Shown: one piece after another, positions 10,268 to 20,117 of the stretch
Layout: the number at the start of each line of letters is the position of its first letter
Numbering within the stretch: the first letter of the stretch is position 1
Source: Strigamia acuminata
Lineage: Eukaryota > Arthropoda > Chilopoda > Geophilomorpha > Linotaeniidae
Assembly: GCA_949358305.1 (NCBI GenBank)
Contig: OX442321.1
Span: forward strand, 4,737,605-4,801,604
Reading direction: 5' to 3'
Length of the DNA: 64,000 bases
The notes under the pieces: generated by a model
Told to the model about the DNA's origin: nothing
The model's database searches: none
The model's input: the letters and a program-made list of their open reading frames with translations, nothing else
Translations under genes and position numbers: made by a program

Positions 10268-10270
<3 letters not shown>
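9958..10270. repeat. Conserved 3' flank of copy B
   Basis: Homologous to 5035-5240, 15612-15755 and 21866-22110. It contains ATGGGTCTGCACTCAAT and ACTGACTGACTAACTGACT. AATAAA occurs at about 10190, a possible polyadenylation signal. Confidence 0.6.

Positions 10271-10300
<30 letters not shown>
10271..10300. repeat. (AT)15 microsatellite
   Basis: Fifteen uninterrupted AT units, flanked on both sides by AATCATATAT-like sequence. Expected to be length-polymorphic. Confidence 0.95.
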
Positions 10301-10303
<3 letters not shown>

Positions 10304-10829
10304 CATATATACTGTGTGATAAAGACATTTTCGCAGTTGAGGTAAAACTCAAATCACATTCCACATCGCATTCAAATGAACACCCGACTCCGTTAAAATT
10401 TTGAGACTAACTCTAACTTTCATTCCAGATTTAGCTAAATATAACAAAAAAAAACTTCACTCGTACCATAACTTTTAAAATAACTTGCTCAATCTCCATT
10501 AATTTCCGATACCCATAAAAACCTTGTTAAGTTAGACTTAAATCATTTTCATTGCACTGGCCAGGGAACCAAACCAAGCAACTCTCGTGTAGGTTTGTTG
10601 TGGCTATCCCGAAGACTTTTATGCCGTATGTGTAAGGATGCGAGTTTACAATCGCCCGGTTTAAAAATGTAACACCACCTGCAAATGTAAAATGTCCCTC
10701 GAACAGGTTTAGAATTAAAATGCAATAATTTTAATTTTTTTTAAAAATTATCCTAGTGGTGATTTTAAGCAACAAGGTTTCCTGATAGTTGGACAACTGT
10801 CATAACCTTCATTTAGCCCATTAAAAGAT
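10301..10829. other. Intergenic, nothing recognised
   Basis: Mixed AT-rich sequence with no coding signature or repeat shared elsewhere in the window that I could find. Confidence 0.3.
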
Positions 10830-11228
10830 GTGACCAGCGTCACTACCACACACTGCCCAATGGCGCTAATGTCATCCCTCCTAACGGAGTGGTATAACTC
10901 AGTACAGGAAAGGAGGGAGCTGAGTGGTGTGGAGAGAGAGAGAGAACAGCGCTTGGTCACAAAAGAGACAGGTGCTGACTCTGCGTTCCTCCCCATTCAC
11001 CACTGCGACACTCAGTAGTGTGATGATGGATCCACTACAGTCTCCATGAGCGGTTGCATGGGTGTACGACAGAATGTTTTGTTTAACCGGCCACGCCATG
11101 CGTGAGGTTCCCACCTTGAGTATGATGGGTCGATTGCCGGTGTGGCGCACCCTCGCGGCACTGCCAACACGCGAGTAGAAGGGAGTCTCCAACCCCTAGA
11201 CAACGAATTAAAGACCAACAACCCAACA
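10830..11228 (-). mobile_element. LTR-like dispersed repeat, copy 2
   Basis: On the minus strand it starts TGTTGGGTTGTTGG and ends GCTGGTCAC, like the copy at 24227. Shared blocks with 24227-24735 include CATCACACTAC-type, GGATCCACYACAG and GGTTGCATGGG segments. TG...CA-like ends and about 400-520 bp length fit a solo LTR, but no internal domain is present to confirm a class. Confidence 0.55.
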
Positions 11229-11599
11229 ATCTGTCGATCATAACTCTAAACAAAAGTTTCTACACCAACTAGAAAGCGTCACCACTGTCTATTCAAACTT
11301 TTCCTCGTTTACTTCACCTCAACTACTCGATACCACAGCGCTATTCCATTAATTCCAGCAGTTAGAGATACCCTGAGACCCGCTAAAAACTTTGTGCACA
11401 ATCACACATGTTTTTATGCATTCAGCAAGTTGCAAAAACAACAAAATTAAACTTCCGTTGTGCATTCTAGTTACTAGACATGTGCGATTACTCTTTGAAG
11501 CGAATGCGAATGCGATATTGCGATATATTGCAACGAACAGCTACTGATTGTAGCTGCGATATCACACCAAAAAATAATCGCAAATTCACACAGGCCTAC
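11229..11599. other. Intergenic
   Basis: About 11340-11460 holds a partial, diverged 5' flank block (CCAGCAGTTAGAGATACCCTGAGA, GCATTCAGCAAGTTGC; both shared with gene flanks). The rest, including GCGAATGCGAATGCGATATTGCGATA at 11504-11529, shows no feature. Confidence 0.35.
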
Positions 11600-12460
11600 T
11601 ACTTACTAAACGCGCCCATCGAAAGTCGGCTTCATCGCTTTGCTCCGATCTTCTTAAAACTCTAGTTTTCACAGCAGCTGGATATTACGAAATACTTACA
11701 GTAACATCCAAATGATAACATTAATTTTGCCAAACGGTCTAAAAATTCTCTTATTGCCAGATTTGCCACGTTGAACCTTGGATCAGGAGCTGGCCAATCC
11801 CCTTTCACGACCAAACTTAAACTAACTATTTACAAATACAATTGAGAGCTTGATAACAATACCAGTCGCTCGTAACAAATGCCACAAAAGTGCAGGCTTC
11901 GCGAACTTTTTTCCTAACTTAACTTATGGGAAAAAAACGCATTAACGAACCTGTCGTGCTAAATCGATTCTTTGAGAAAATTGAAACACGCTATATCGAA
12001 ATTGTGTGTTAAACTTGTATGTTAAGTGGCCTCTGATTGTCCTTTTTCGTGCCCACAATTTAATGCGCTGTTGTTTTTGCCCTGGCCATTAATGGGTTTT
12101 TAATTCCAATCTCACAGCTACATTTCATTAATCCTGCCAATCCCAGCAGTCAGAGGGATACCCTGAGACAAGCAGTAAACTTCCTGCTCAATCTCTCACG
12201 TTATTAATGCCTTTGCATTCAGCAAGTTACAAAAACTAAAAATATTCAACAACAGTGACGCCTTTCTTTCTTCAACAGTATCAAACTTCTAGAAGCAAAA
12301 AGTGTATTTGTAGTGAAGCTGATGCTGCAATAGTAAATGTAAGTACTGTATATACCTGTAATGTGCTAGAGGAAACTGCACGAAATGAACCATGAATAAC
12401 ATGGACACGTATCCACACATTCAGAGCATTTTGCCACCAACGGCTTACTTCACTTACTTG
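11600..12460 (+). repeat. Orphan 5' flank of the DEG/ENaC unit
   Basis: Aligns over most of its length with the flank of copy B (CGCGCCCATCGAAAGTCGGC, GCTGGATATTACGAAA, AATCCCAGCAGTC, GCATTCAGCAAGTTA). Its right end (GCTGATGCTGCAATA.., ACGAAATGAACCA, CACATTCAGAGC) matches the D/E type. No exon follows: the next sequence is a transposon-like block and then the flank of copy C. It marks a deleted cluster member. Confidence 0.65.
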
Positions 12461-12473
12461 TTAATACACTAGG

Positions 12474-12960
12474 TGCATTCGAAAAGTCATCAAAACAAGT
12501 GTTAATGTGTTTACACTCGTTTCACATGACATTTACATGAATTAATTCGTGAAAATGTCGTGGTAACTGGTTAAACGGAAACGACCTGCACGACACGTTT
12601 AAATCTCCTTTCAAGGAGTTTTCTTGTTCAAATCGGGTCTTGCTGGCAGCCATCTTGGATTTTCGTTAGAATCGTAAGAACAATTTTGTAGCAGTTATTG
12701 TTTTTTTTAGAGTAAGCAACAACAACAATAATGATCATCGCTATGGTTATTATTTGGGCTAATTTATTTACACTTGACTTTACACTGTTGTTGTCCAGGG
12801 CGATGAACTTAATTGTTCGACCACTGGGGTAGCTGTTGAGATGTTTAGGTCCGTAAAACTGTCAGAGTACGGGTATTGCAATTTAAAATACACTTTTCGA
12901 CTGCAAGTGCAAAAGTTTTAGTTGAATGCCATTGTTTCATATTTTAATTTTAACTTTTCA
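12474..12960. mobile_element. Degenerate TIR element related to 27305-27782
   Basis: Shares TCTTGTTCAAATCGGGT-like, GGCAGCCATCTTGGATTT and AGCAGTTATTGTTT blocks with the insertion in the intron of copy E. It starts TAGGTGCATTCGAAAAG and ends near CAAAAGTTTTAGTTGAATGCC, imperfect inverted ends. It contains an inserted block at 12785-12870. Confidence 0.5.
12785..12870 (+). repeat. Short dispersed repeat shared with 24778-24865
   Basis: TTGTCCAGGGCGATGAA.. through CTGGGGTAGCTGTTGAGATG.. to AGAGTACGGGTA matches 24778-24865 with scattered substitutions. In the 24-kb copy it leads into a tRNA-like sequence; here it stops before that. Confidence 0.65.
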
Positions 12961-13079
12961 CTTGGTAAAATACATCGGATTAGAATATTAACAAACATGT
13001 TTAATTTCGAGATATATAAATCTTACAAGAGAAACTAACTCCGCTAGCATTGCCTCAGTTGCCATCAAATTTTAAATTC

Positions 13080-13613
13080 GCAAAGACCTTTCCTAAGTTT
13101 GGTTAAAATAAAATTTTAAAAACTTTCATTTATAGGCAAAAAACGCATTAACGAACCTGTCGTGCTAAATCAATTCTTTGAGAAAATTGAAACACGCTAT
13201 ATCAAAATTTTAGGTTAAACTTGTACGTTAATTGGCCACTGATTGTCCTTTTTCGTGCCGTCAATTTAATGCGCTGTTGTTCTTGCCCTGGCCATTAATG
13301 GGTTTTTAATTCCAAACTCACAGCTACATTCAATTAATCCTGCCAATCCCAGCAGTCAGAGAGATACCCTAAGACAAGCAGAACACTTTTTGGTCAATCT
13401 CACATTCAGCAAGTTACAAAAACTAAAAAATATTCAACAACAGTGAGGCCTTTCATTCTTTATTCGCATCAAACTTCTATCAGCGAAAAGTGAGACCAAC
13501 ATAACCAACGTTTATCAACTTAAACTGAACTTGCAACAAACTAATTTTTATACTTTCACAGAAATTAACGTTTTATTCCACAACTTTCGATACTCAATTG
13601 ATTTCAATAGATC
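13080..13613 (+). repeat. Conserved 5' flank of copy C
   Basis: Same homology block as 7800-8295. It lacks the upstream part (CGCGCCCATCGAAAGTC) that B and the orphan unit keep. The acceptor-like TATACTTTCACAG lies about 50 bases before exon 1. Confidence 0.6.
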
Positions 13614-15611
13614 ATGCCTCAAATGTACATTAGCCGTCACACGAATTCCGTCTGGATAAAACGTACGTAGTTAAGATAAGCTTAGTTACTCTCGTTTTTA
13701 AACTCCGTTATTTCTGCAGGAGGCAAGAAAAAACTAATGTCTAAAACAACAACCAAAGTGTTTAAATACAAGAAGTCACGTAATCGAGTAACTGCATTCA
13801 ATAATGAGATCGCAGTCATAAATTCCAAAAAAGGCTTCGCTTGTCATTTCCTGCGCTTTCTAGTCATTTCACTCTGCTTTCTCGCTTGCTCGTATCAAAC
13901 TTACGATCGATTCAGCTACTTTTTGTCTCGTCCGATCGATACCAAAGTGACTTCAAAACGCAATTTATCGGTCAAGTTCCCGTCCATAACTCTATGCCCT
14001 GACTTCGACAACTCCTTCTCCTTGATTGGAAAGAGACAGCAAAAAGCAATTGAAAGAAATGAGACGAATTTTTGTGACATATCTCCTTTTGCGTTGCTTG
14101 ACGATAATCTTAATATTTCTACCTTATGGAGCCACATGTCCTTCGAAGCAGTATTGAATAAAACCTATGAATTTTCGGTAAAAAATTATAATGCCGTTGT
14201 TATAATTTGAAAATCCATAAAATTATCATTTTTTTATTTTTCAGAAAAGCACAGGAATAAAAGAAAAAAAGTGGTTTTCATTTTCAGTCAAAACTGACAC
14301 CAACACTATATTTGGAACATGTTCCACGTATTCTTACAGTAAGTATTAAACCTTTTTTCCATCATTTGAAGAGTTATATAATTTTTGGAATTCCTTATAG
14401 AAAATCTTGTTCGTTTTCGAAAAGATTTCCGGTTAGAATTCAAGTTTAAGACAGACTTGCCACTTTGCGACGATAAAATTTCCAAAGTAAGAATAAATAA
14501 TTCAATAAAAATAAAAATTTGATATTATTGTTTCTGTCTTTAAAATTAGTTTATACTGCACAATGATGAAGATGATATCACTTATAAAATAGCAACTGAA
14601 TGTAAAGTTCAGAAGACTACCGACCGTATACATTACGGCTTAACAGCGCAAAGAGTTCGTAGTTTCTAAACTTTTTCATCCAATAAAAATTAAATTAATT
14701 ACAACTTTTGGTTCCAGTTCAAACATCTGAACCGCACAACAAACCCATGCGACACCAAGAAAGTTGTATCGGAATGTGAGAAAAACTGCTTTGAAAACAC
14801 TCTGAAAAATATCACTCGGTGTCGGTAAGAATTAAGAAATCTTAAAGAAAACTCATCTGCTCGCACGTAATTACTCATCAAAATCAACAGATTACCTTTC
14901 ATGCCTGTTTCGGAAGTCCCTTATTGCGATAATGAAAACGATACTATCAATGCGTATAAACAAATGATATCTTATACCAGGGGTCGGCAACCTGCGGCTC
15001 GCGAGCCGCATGCGGCTCTTTCAGTACCAAGGTGCGGCTCTCCAAGATGCGGCGTCACCGATTTTTTGCAAAAAATCGGTGATTTTTGTAGAAAATCGGC
15101 GAATTTCGGTTATGCGCCGGGTTCATTTAAACGCCAGGTTTCATATTGGTGCCGAGGGAAGTGGCACAAATAAAATTAAACGCCCGGGCGTTTAAACGGG
15201 GCGCTACGGTATATATGTTATTGGCTCTTTAAAAACTGGGAAAATAGGTAAATTTTAACTTTTGGCTCTTCTGTCTCAAAAGGTTGCCGACCCCTGTCTT
15301 ATACCAATAAGTTTAATTATTTGAAAAGATGCAATTGCCCTAAAGTATGTGACGACACTTTCTACACCGATCATTTACGATCCAACACAGTATCTAATCG
15401 CTCAGGTTTATTAATCGCCTTTGACGACAACGTGATCGAAGAAATTGAAGATCATTACGCTTACAGTTTCATCTCTTTCGTGTGCGACTTCGGTGGCAAT
15501 TTGGGTCTCTTTTTAGGGCTGAGCATCCCTGCAATATTTGACCTTGCACAGTCATTCCTTACTTTCTCTGTCAAAAAATTCACTTCACTTAACCTTAAAA
15601 ATAATTATTAA
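13614..15611 (+). pseudogene. DEG/ENaC channel subunit, copy C, broken by a MITE
   Basis: Exons 13614-13662, 13720-14177, 14245-14338, 14401-14486, 14550-14654, 14718-14824 and 14891-15611, the last interrupted by an insertion at 14978-15296 plus its 8-base duplication. Everything before the insertion is open: first span (FLRFLVISLCFLACSYQTY), VKFPSITLCP, FGTCSTYSY, HNDEDDIT and NPCDT..VVSECEKNC. The 327 added bases are a multiple of three but carry an in-frame TAA at 15171, so the protein would end before CNCPKVCDD, the pore and the second membrane span. The downstream half of exon 7 (15305-15611) is intact and still encodes GGNLGLFLGLSI. The lack of other defects suggests a recent hit. A truncated soluble or dominant-negative product is conceivable but unsupported. 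Confidence 0.8.
14978..15296. mobile_element. hAT-type MITE, 319 bp, in exon 7 of copy C
   Basis: Terminal inverted repeats CAGGGGTCGGCAACC and GGTTGCCGACCCCTG (15 bp, perfect) are flanked by an 8-bp target duplication TCTTATAC (14970-14977 and 15297-15304). The CAGGGGTCGGCAACC end and 8-bp duplication are hallmarks of hAT MITEs. It encodes no transposase. Internal GC-rich palindromes (GAGCCGCATGCGGCTC) lie near the left end. Confidence 0.95.
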
Positions 15612-15784
15612 ATTGCTCTACTTAATGTATTGAACAAAAAATATTTTGTTTATGGTTCTGCACTCAATGCTTCAATTCCTCATCAAACCACTGACTGACT
15701 AACCGACTAAAACCACCATCAGAAATGTAACTAGCAAATTCAAATAGAATAATATAAATTAAAAAAAATTCAACAACAAAATTG
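15612..15784. repeat. Conserved 3' flank of copy C, truncated
   Basis: Matches the 3' flanks of A and B up to about 15755 (GCACTCAATGCTTCAATTCC, ACTGACTAACCGACT), then runs straight into the 5' flank of copy D. Confidence 0.6.
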
Positions 15785-16502
15785 GATAGAATTCGCGAGT
15801 TTTTTCCTTAAGTTTGGTTAAAATAATAACATTTTAAAAAACTTTCATTTGTACGAAATCGATTCGTCTGAGAAAATTGAAACACGCTATATCGCCATTC
15901 TATGTTAAACGTGTACGTTAATTGGCCACTGATTGTCCTTTTTCGTGCCGTCAATTTAATGCGCTGTTGTCCTTGCTCTGGCCATTAATGGGTTTTTAAT
16001 TCCAATCTCACAGCTACATTTCATTAATCTTGCCAATCCCAGCAGTCAGAGAGATACCTTGAGACAAGCAGAACACTTTCTGGTCAATCTCACACGTTAT
16101 TAATGCTTTTGCATTCAGCAAGTTAAAAAAACTAAAAATATTCAACAACAGAGAGGTCTTTCTTTCTTTACCAGTATCAAACTTCTATAAGTGAAGTGTA
16201 TTTGTGATGAAGCTGATGCCGCAATAATAAATGTAAGTATATGCCTGTGCTAGAGCAAATTGCACGAAATGAACCAAGAATAAAATGGACACTTATCCAC
16301 ACGTTCAGAGCGTTTTTCCACCGATGGCGACACATAATATATACTGTATTTTGCCGATTAAGAGCTGCCCTCGAGCTGCCATATTATCCTTGGTTCATGG
16401 TTAGACCAATGGACGTAAATTACAACAAATTAATTTTTATACTTTTACAGAAGTTGACGTTTTATTGCGTATATTTCGAATCATACTTGAATTCAATAGA
16501 AC
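15785..16502 (+). repeat. Conserved 5' flank of copy D
   Basis: Same block as in B, C and E. From about 16370 (CATATTATCCTTGGTTCATG, GACCAATGGACGTAAATTAC) it is shared specifically with the region just before copy E (25090-25150), placing D and E in one subfamily. The acceptor-like TATACTTTTACAG precedes exon 1. Confidence 0.6.
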
Positions 16503-19077
16503 ATGCCTCTGCCACGAATTCCCAATAGACGTCGCCCCAATCCCACCTGGCTAAAAGGTATACACAGTTCAGATGAGCTCAGTGACAATCATTTTTAAAT
16601 TCCGTTATTTATACAGAGGTCACAAGGAAACAAAATTCGAAAACACTTACCAAAATCAATAAATACAAGAAGAAACGTCATCAAGTGACTGCGGTCAGCA
16701 ATAAAAGCTTTGTTAGTCATTTCCTGCGATTCCTGGTAATTTCATTGAGCTTTCTCGCTTGCTCCTATCAAACTTATGATCGATTACACCGCTTTTTATC
16801 TGAACCGATTGAAACCAAAGTGACTTTAACATGCAATTCATCCGTCAAGTTCCCATCAATAACTTTCTGTCCAGGCAAGGGCAACTTTATTCCTTTGGTT
16901 GAATTGCGAAAGCAAAAAGCAAAAGAACGAAATCGGAAAAGCTTTTGTCACATAACTCCTTTCGCGTTGCTTAATGATACTCTTAATATTTCCCCTTTAT
17001 GGAGTCTCATGTCCTTTAATGGAACATTGGAAGATTTCTTTGAACGTTCGGTAAGTAAATTGCAATGTGTTTGATGTAACTTAGAAAATAAAAAAAAAAC
17101 ATATATCTGAATAAATGATTTTTAAATAACAAATAAAATAGGCGATGTCAGTTTCATCCTGTCGCATACCCCCCTTTGTACACACAAATATGAATTGATC
17201 ACACAGGCACAGGTTTAAGAAATTGGAAGAAGAAATACCCAAAATACAAGTTCCAAAGTCGCAGTAGATTCATGTCGCGATAGATTGAGTCGCGCTAGAT
17301 GACACGCCCACAGATTCGCCATTGGAAACGCAAATAACGTTTCCGAAGGCGAATTTCAATATACACGTTTCCAATGGCGAATTTTCCTAGATTCGCCATT
17401 GGAAACGTCAAAATAGCTTTCCCTTAGCAACAGTTGGCCAGATAAAGTAACAATAAAGAGTTCAGACATTTTGTTAGAAGATGTATGTGGGTACCCGTTC
17501 TAATGGCGAACGGGTACCAACTCTTCAACTCTACAATCCTAACATTGTTAGATTATGTAAAGAGAGTTTCATAATTCCTTGTAAAGCAAATACACTGTAC
17601 ACATCCCAAAGGCCTTTTGACTGTTTTCAGTCATCTTCAGTGGTTACTTATTTGTGTTTGTCTTTAAAATCATTTATTCAAATATTTATTTTGTATTTAT
17701 TTATTTATTTTACTTTCAATAGCCCAGAGGAGCAATAGGAGGGGTGTACAAACGAGAAAATACAAAATTAAACAGAAAAATTATTGGTTAGATAGGAGCC
17801 GGGGGTTACGACCGTGAAAGGGGCAAACGCCAATGCTATGTTGCCAGAGAGTGAGTGAGAGTAACGAGGAGATGTCGGCGGTGACGACACGGAGAAACAC
17901 GGATTTGCTAACAGTTTTGTCATCTTTAGTCCAAATATAGCAGTGATACACACTAGAAGTTAGAAATTTTATTAAAACAATTTTTTCTATTTCACAGAGA
18001 CGCAGAGGAAAGAAAACAGGAAAATCGGTTTTGTTTTCGGTCAATACTGACACCAAAACTATATTTGGCACATGTCACACGTATTCGTGCAGTAAGTATC
18101 AAACCTTTTTTTTTTAATCTCACTTACAGAATTAACATAATTTTTGTAATTCTTTATAGAAAATCTTGTTCGTTTTCGAAAAGATTTCTTATTAGCATTT
18201 AGGTTTACGACAGACCTAACGCTACTTTGCAAACCTATCAGCAATTCTACCTATAAACCTATCATTTCCAGAGTAAAAATGAATAATTCAATAACAATAA
18301 AATTTTAACATTATTATTTGTGTGTTTAAAATTAGTTTATGCTGCACACTGACGAAGATGACATCACTTACAAAATAGCAGCAGGATATAAATTTCAGGC
18401 AATACCAAACATGATAACATACGGTTTAACAGCGAAAAGAGTCCGTAGTTTGTATACCTTTTCATCCGCCACAAAGTAAATTAACGATAACTTTTGATTC
18501 CAGTTCATAAATCTTAATCTCACGAAAAATCCATGCAACACCAAGAAAGTTGTTTCAGATTGTCAAAAAAACTGCTTTGAAAGTGCTCTGAAAAACATCA
18601 CTAAGTGCCGGTAATAATTAACAAATTAAGGAATTAAATTAAGCTTGAAAAAAACTGCTCGCACGTAATTAATTATTGATCCAATTCAATAGATTACCAT
18701 TGGTTCCTGTTTCGGAGGTCCCACCATGCGCTAATGAAAACGATTCAGTCGCTGCTGACAAACAACTGTTGGACTTGGCCTTGGGTTTAAATTTTATAGA
18801 AGAATGCAATTGTCCTAGAGTATGTGACGACACTAAGTACACTGATCACTTCGGAATGATAACAATATCAAATGAATCCGGAATAAACTTCTTCTTTGAG
18901 GACAACATGATCGAAGAGATTGAAGAACATTACTCATACAGTTTCATCTCTTTTATATGCGACTGCGGTGGCAATCTGGGTCTCTTTTTAGGGTTGAGCA
19001 TCCCTGCAATGTTTGACCTTGCAGAGGCATTCGTTACTTTCACTACAAAAAAAATCACTTCACTTAAACATATTTAA
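16503..19077 (+). CDS. DEG/ENaC (pickpocket-like) channel subunit, copy D
   Basis: Seven exons: 16503-16557, 16617-17050, 17998-18091, 18160-18272, 18336-18440, 18504-18610 and 18693-19077, about 430 residues without stops. Exon 1 encodes MPLPRIPNRRRPNPTWLK and joins in frame to exon 2. First span FLRFLVISLSFLACSYQTY; VKFPSITFCP; ectodomain FGTCHTYSC, HTDEDDIT, NPCNT..VVSDCQKNC; last exon CNCPRVCDD and CGGNLGLFLGLSI with the G-x-S filter. Exon 4 has 27 extra bases (9 codons) containing a repeated ACCTATMA motif. Intron 2 is 947 bases and contains repeats, unlike the roughly 60-base introns elsewhere. The exon 5 donor is the weak GTCCGT, which gives a 63-base intron and keeps frame. D and E form a subfamily distinct from A-C (LPLVPVSEV, IRFFF/INFFF). 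Role as a Na+-permeable channel subunit is from family knowledge. Confidence 0.82.
17051..17997 (+). other. Large intron 2 of copy D with inverted repeats
   Basis: It holds three copies of ATTCGCCATTGGAAACG, two direct (17314-17330, 17391-17407) and one inverted (17366-17382), and a hairpin GGTACCCGTTC..GAACGGGTACC (17490-17518). A segment at about 17425-17485 is present in the opposite orientation in the intron of copy E (25957-26006 plus 26632 onward). The outer parts align with the intron of copy E. Confidence 0.6.
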
Positions 19078-19408
19078 ACAATAAAGAGTTTGATTAAATG
19101 GTGCACGGCATTGCCAGCCTTATAACTTTCAGCCTTTTTTTGTTTTAATTCCCAACTTCTAATTAAGCCTCTTTATGTTTTGGCCTTCTTTATTATTAAT
19201 TAATTCAAGGAAATATTGAGAAGTTGCAAGCCCATTTGTTTGCCAGCCTTACACTTACTGGCCCCTTAATTAGCCAGCCTTACATTTGCCGGCCCTTTAA
19301 TTTGCCAGCCCTATGTTTGCCGGCCCTTTATTTTCTAGCCTCTTTTCTATACGCCATGAACGTCGCACGAACGTCCACGAACGCTGCATTAACGTCGCAT
19401 TAACGTAA

Positions 19409-19827
19409 CATACGATTGGGTACGATGAAAACTTCTATCAATATCGCGAAGGCACTGCACCTCGAAACCCGTTAAATACGCATAAGTTCTTGCGCTGTCT
19501 GCAGCTTAACTGTGGCGCAAGAGGCTTTGTTTTAGATAGGGAGTTGATTCTCTACGTCACGAAAGACCACGAGTGTATCGGTGGTTCGCAATTGGAAGTC
19601 TTGAAGCAAAAATTCCGGGAACGTTTGATCGAACGATATATCAAGCCAATGAGAACGTTTGGATGATTATCCACATGGTGATGGCGTTGCCGTTATTGAA
19701 GGCTGATCTGATTACGGAGGGTTTTGCCATCGTCAAAGCGGAGTGGGCTTCAGTTAAGGACCGATTTCCAGAAGCCAGTGCGATTGACAAGTTCCTTGAG
19801 TATACAGATAGGTATTGGCTGCCATGA
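19409..19827 (+). pseudogene. MULE protein remnant: FLYWCH-like finger plus transposase tail
   Basis: In the frame from 19409, a segment with FYQYREGTAPRNP, KFLRCLQLNCGARGF and KDHECIG resembles a FLYWCH zinc finger, a common partner of Mutator-like transposases in animals. The frame stops near 19664. From about 19640, in another frame, WMIIHMVMALPLLKADLIT.. to FLEYTDRYWLP resembles the C-terminal helical part of MULE transposases (..F..L....P......L..Y....W). The catalytic DDE core is absent, so this is an internally deleted or frameshifted relic. There is no ATG at the start of either segment. Assignment is by pattern only; a domain search would settle it. Confidence 0.55.
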
Positions 19828-20117
19828 GCAATGAGCGGATCTGGCCGAAAAGAGAGCTGCCCTGGAAACACCAGACTGAGGAGCAGGTGCAGCATTGTTT
19901 TAACTTGCGGGAAGTTGTAAGAGGTGTTGAAGCAGAGGAATCGGAACACGAATCAAACCAATGTTCCATTTGCCTTACTAACAAGCGGAACATTTTGTTA
20001 GTGCCATGTTCACACACTTTCTGCTCCGCATGTGTAGACAACTTCCTAAAAGATAAGGTGGAGCCCTACTGCTTGTCTTGCAGGCAAGTCATTAATACTA
20101 TGTATAAAATGTTTTAG
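19824..20117 (+). CDS. RING-finger protein carried in the MULE-like element
   Basis: 97 codons from the ATG at 19824 (an open extension to 19815 uses TTG). The C-terminal half is a clean C3HC4 RING: CSIC..VPCSHTFCSAC..YCLSC, all eight zinc ligands present. RING domains of this kind act as E3 ubiquitin ligase modules or binding domains. The N-terminal part (IWPKRELPWKHQTEEQ) is unrecognised and may be the frameshifted continuation of the transposase tail, which it overlaps by 4 bases. It lies inside the 9-bp duplication of the element, so it is transposon cargo or part of the transposon protein and not a host gene. Expression is unknown. Confidence 0.6.
   Translation: MSNERIWPKRELPWKHQTEEQVQHCFNLREVVRGVEAEESEHESNQCSICLTNKRNILLVPCSHTFCSACVDNFLKDKVEPYCLSCRQVINTMYKMF

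Noticed and set aside
10899-11221. Minus-strand frames at 10748-11221 as genes
   Set aside because: They lie within the LTR-like repeat, overlap each other in several frames and have no domains.
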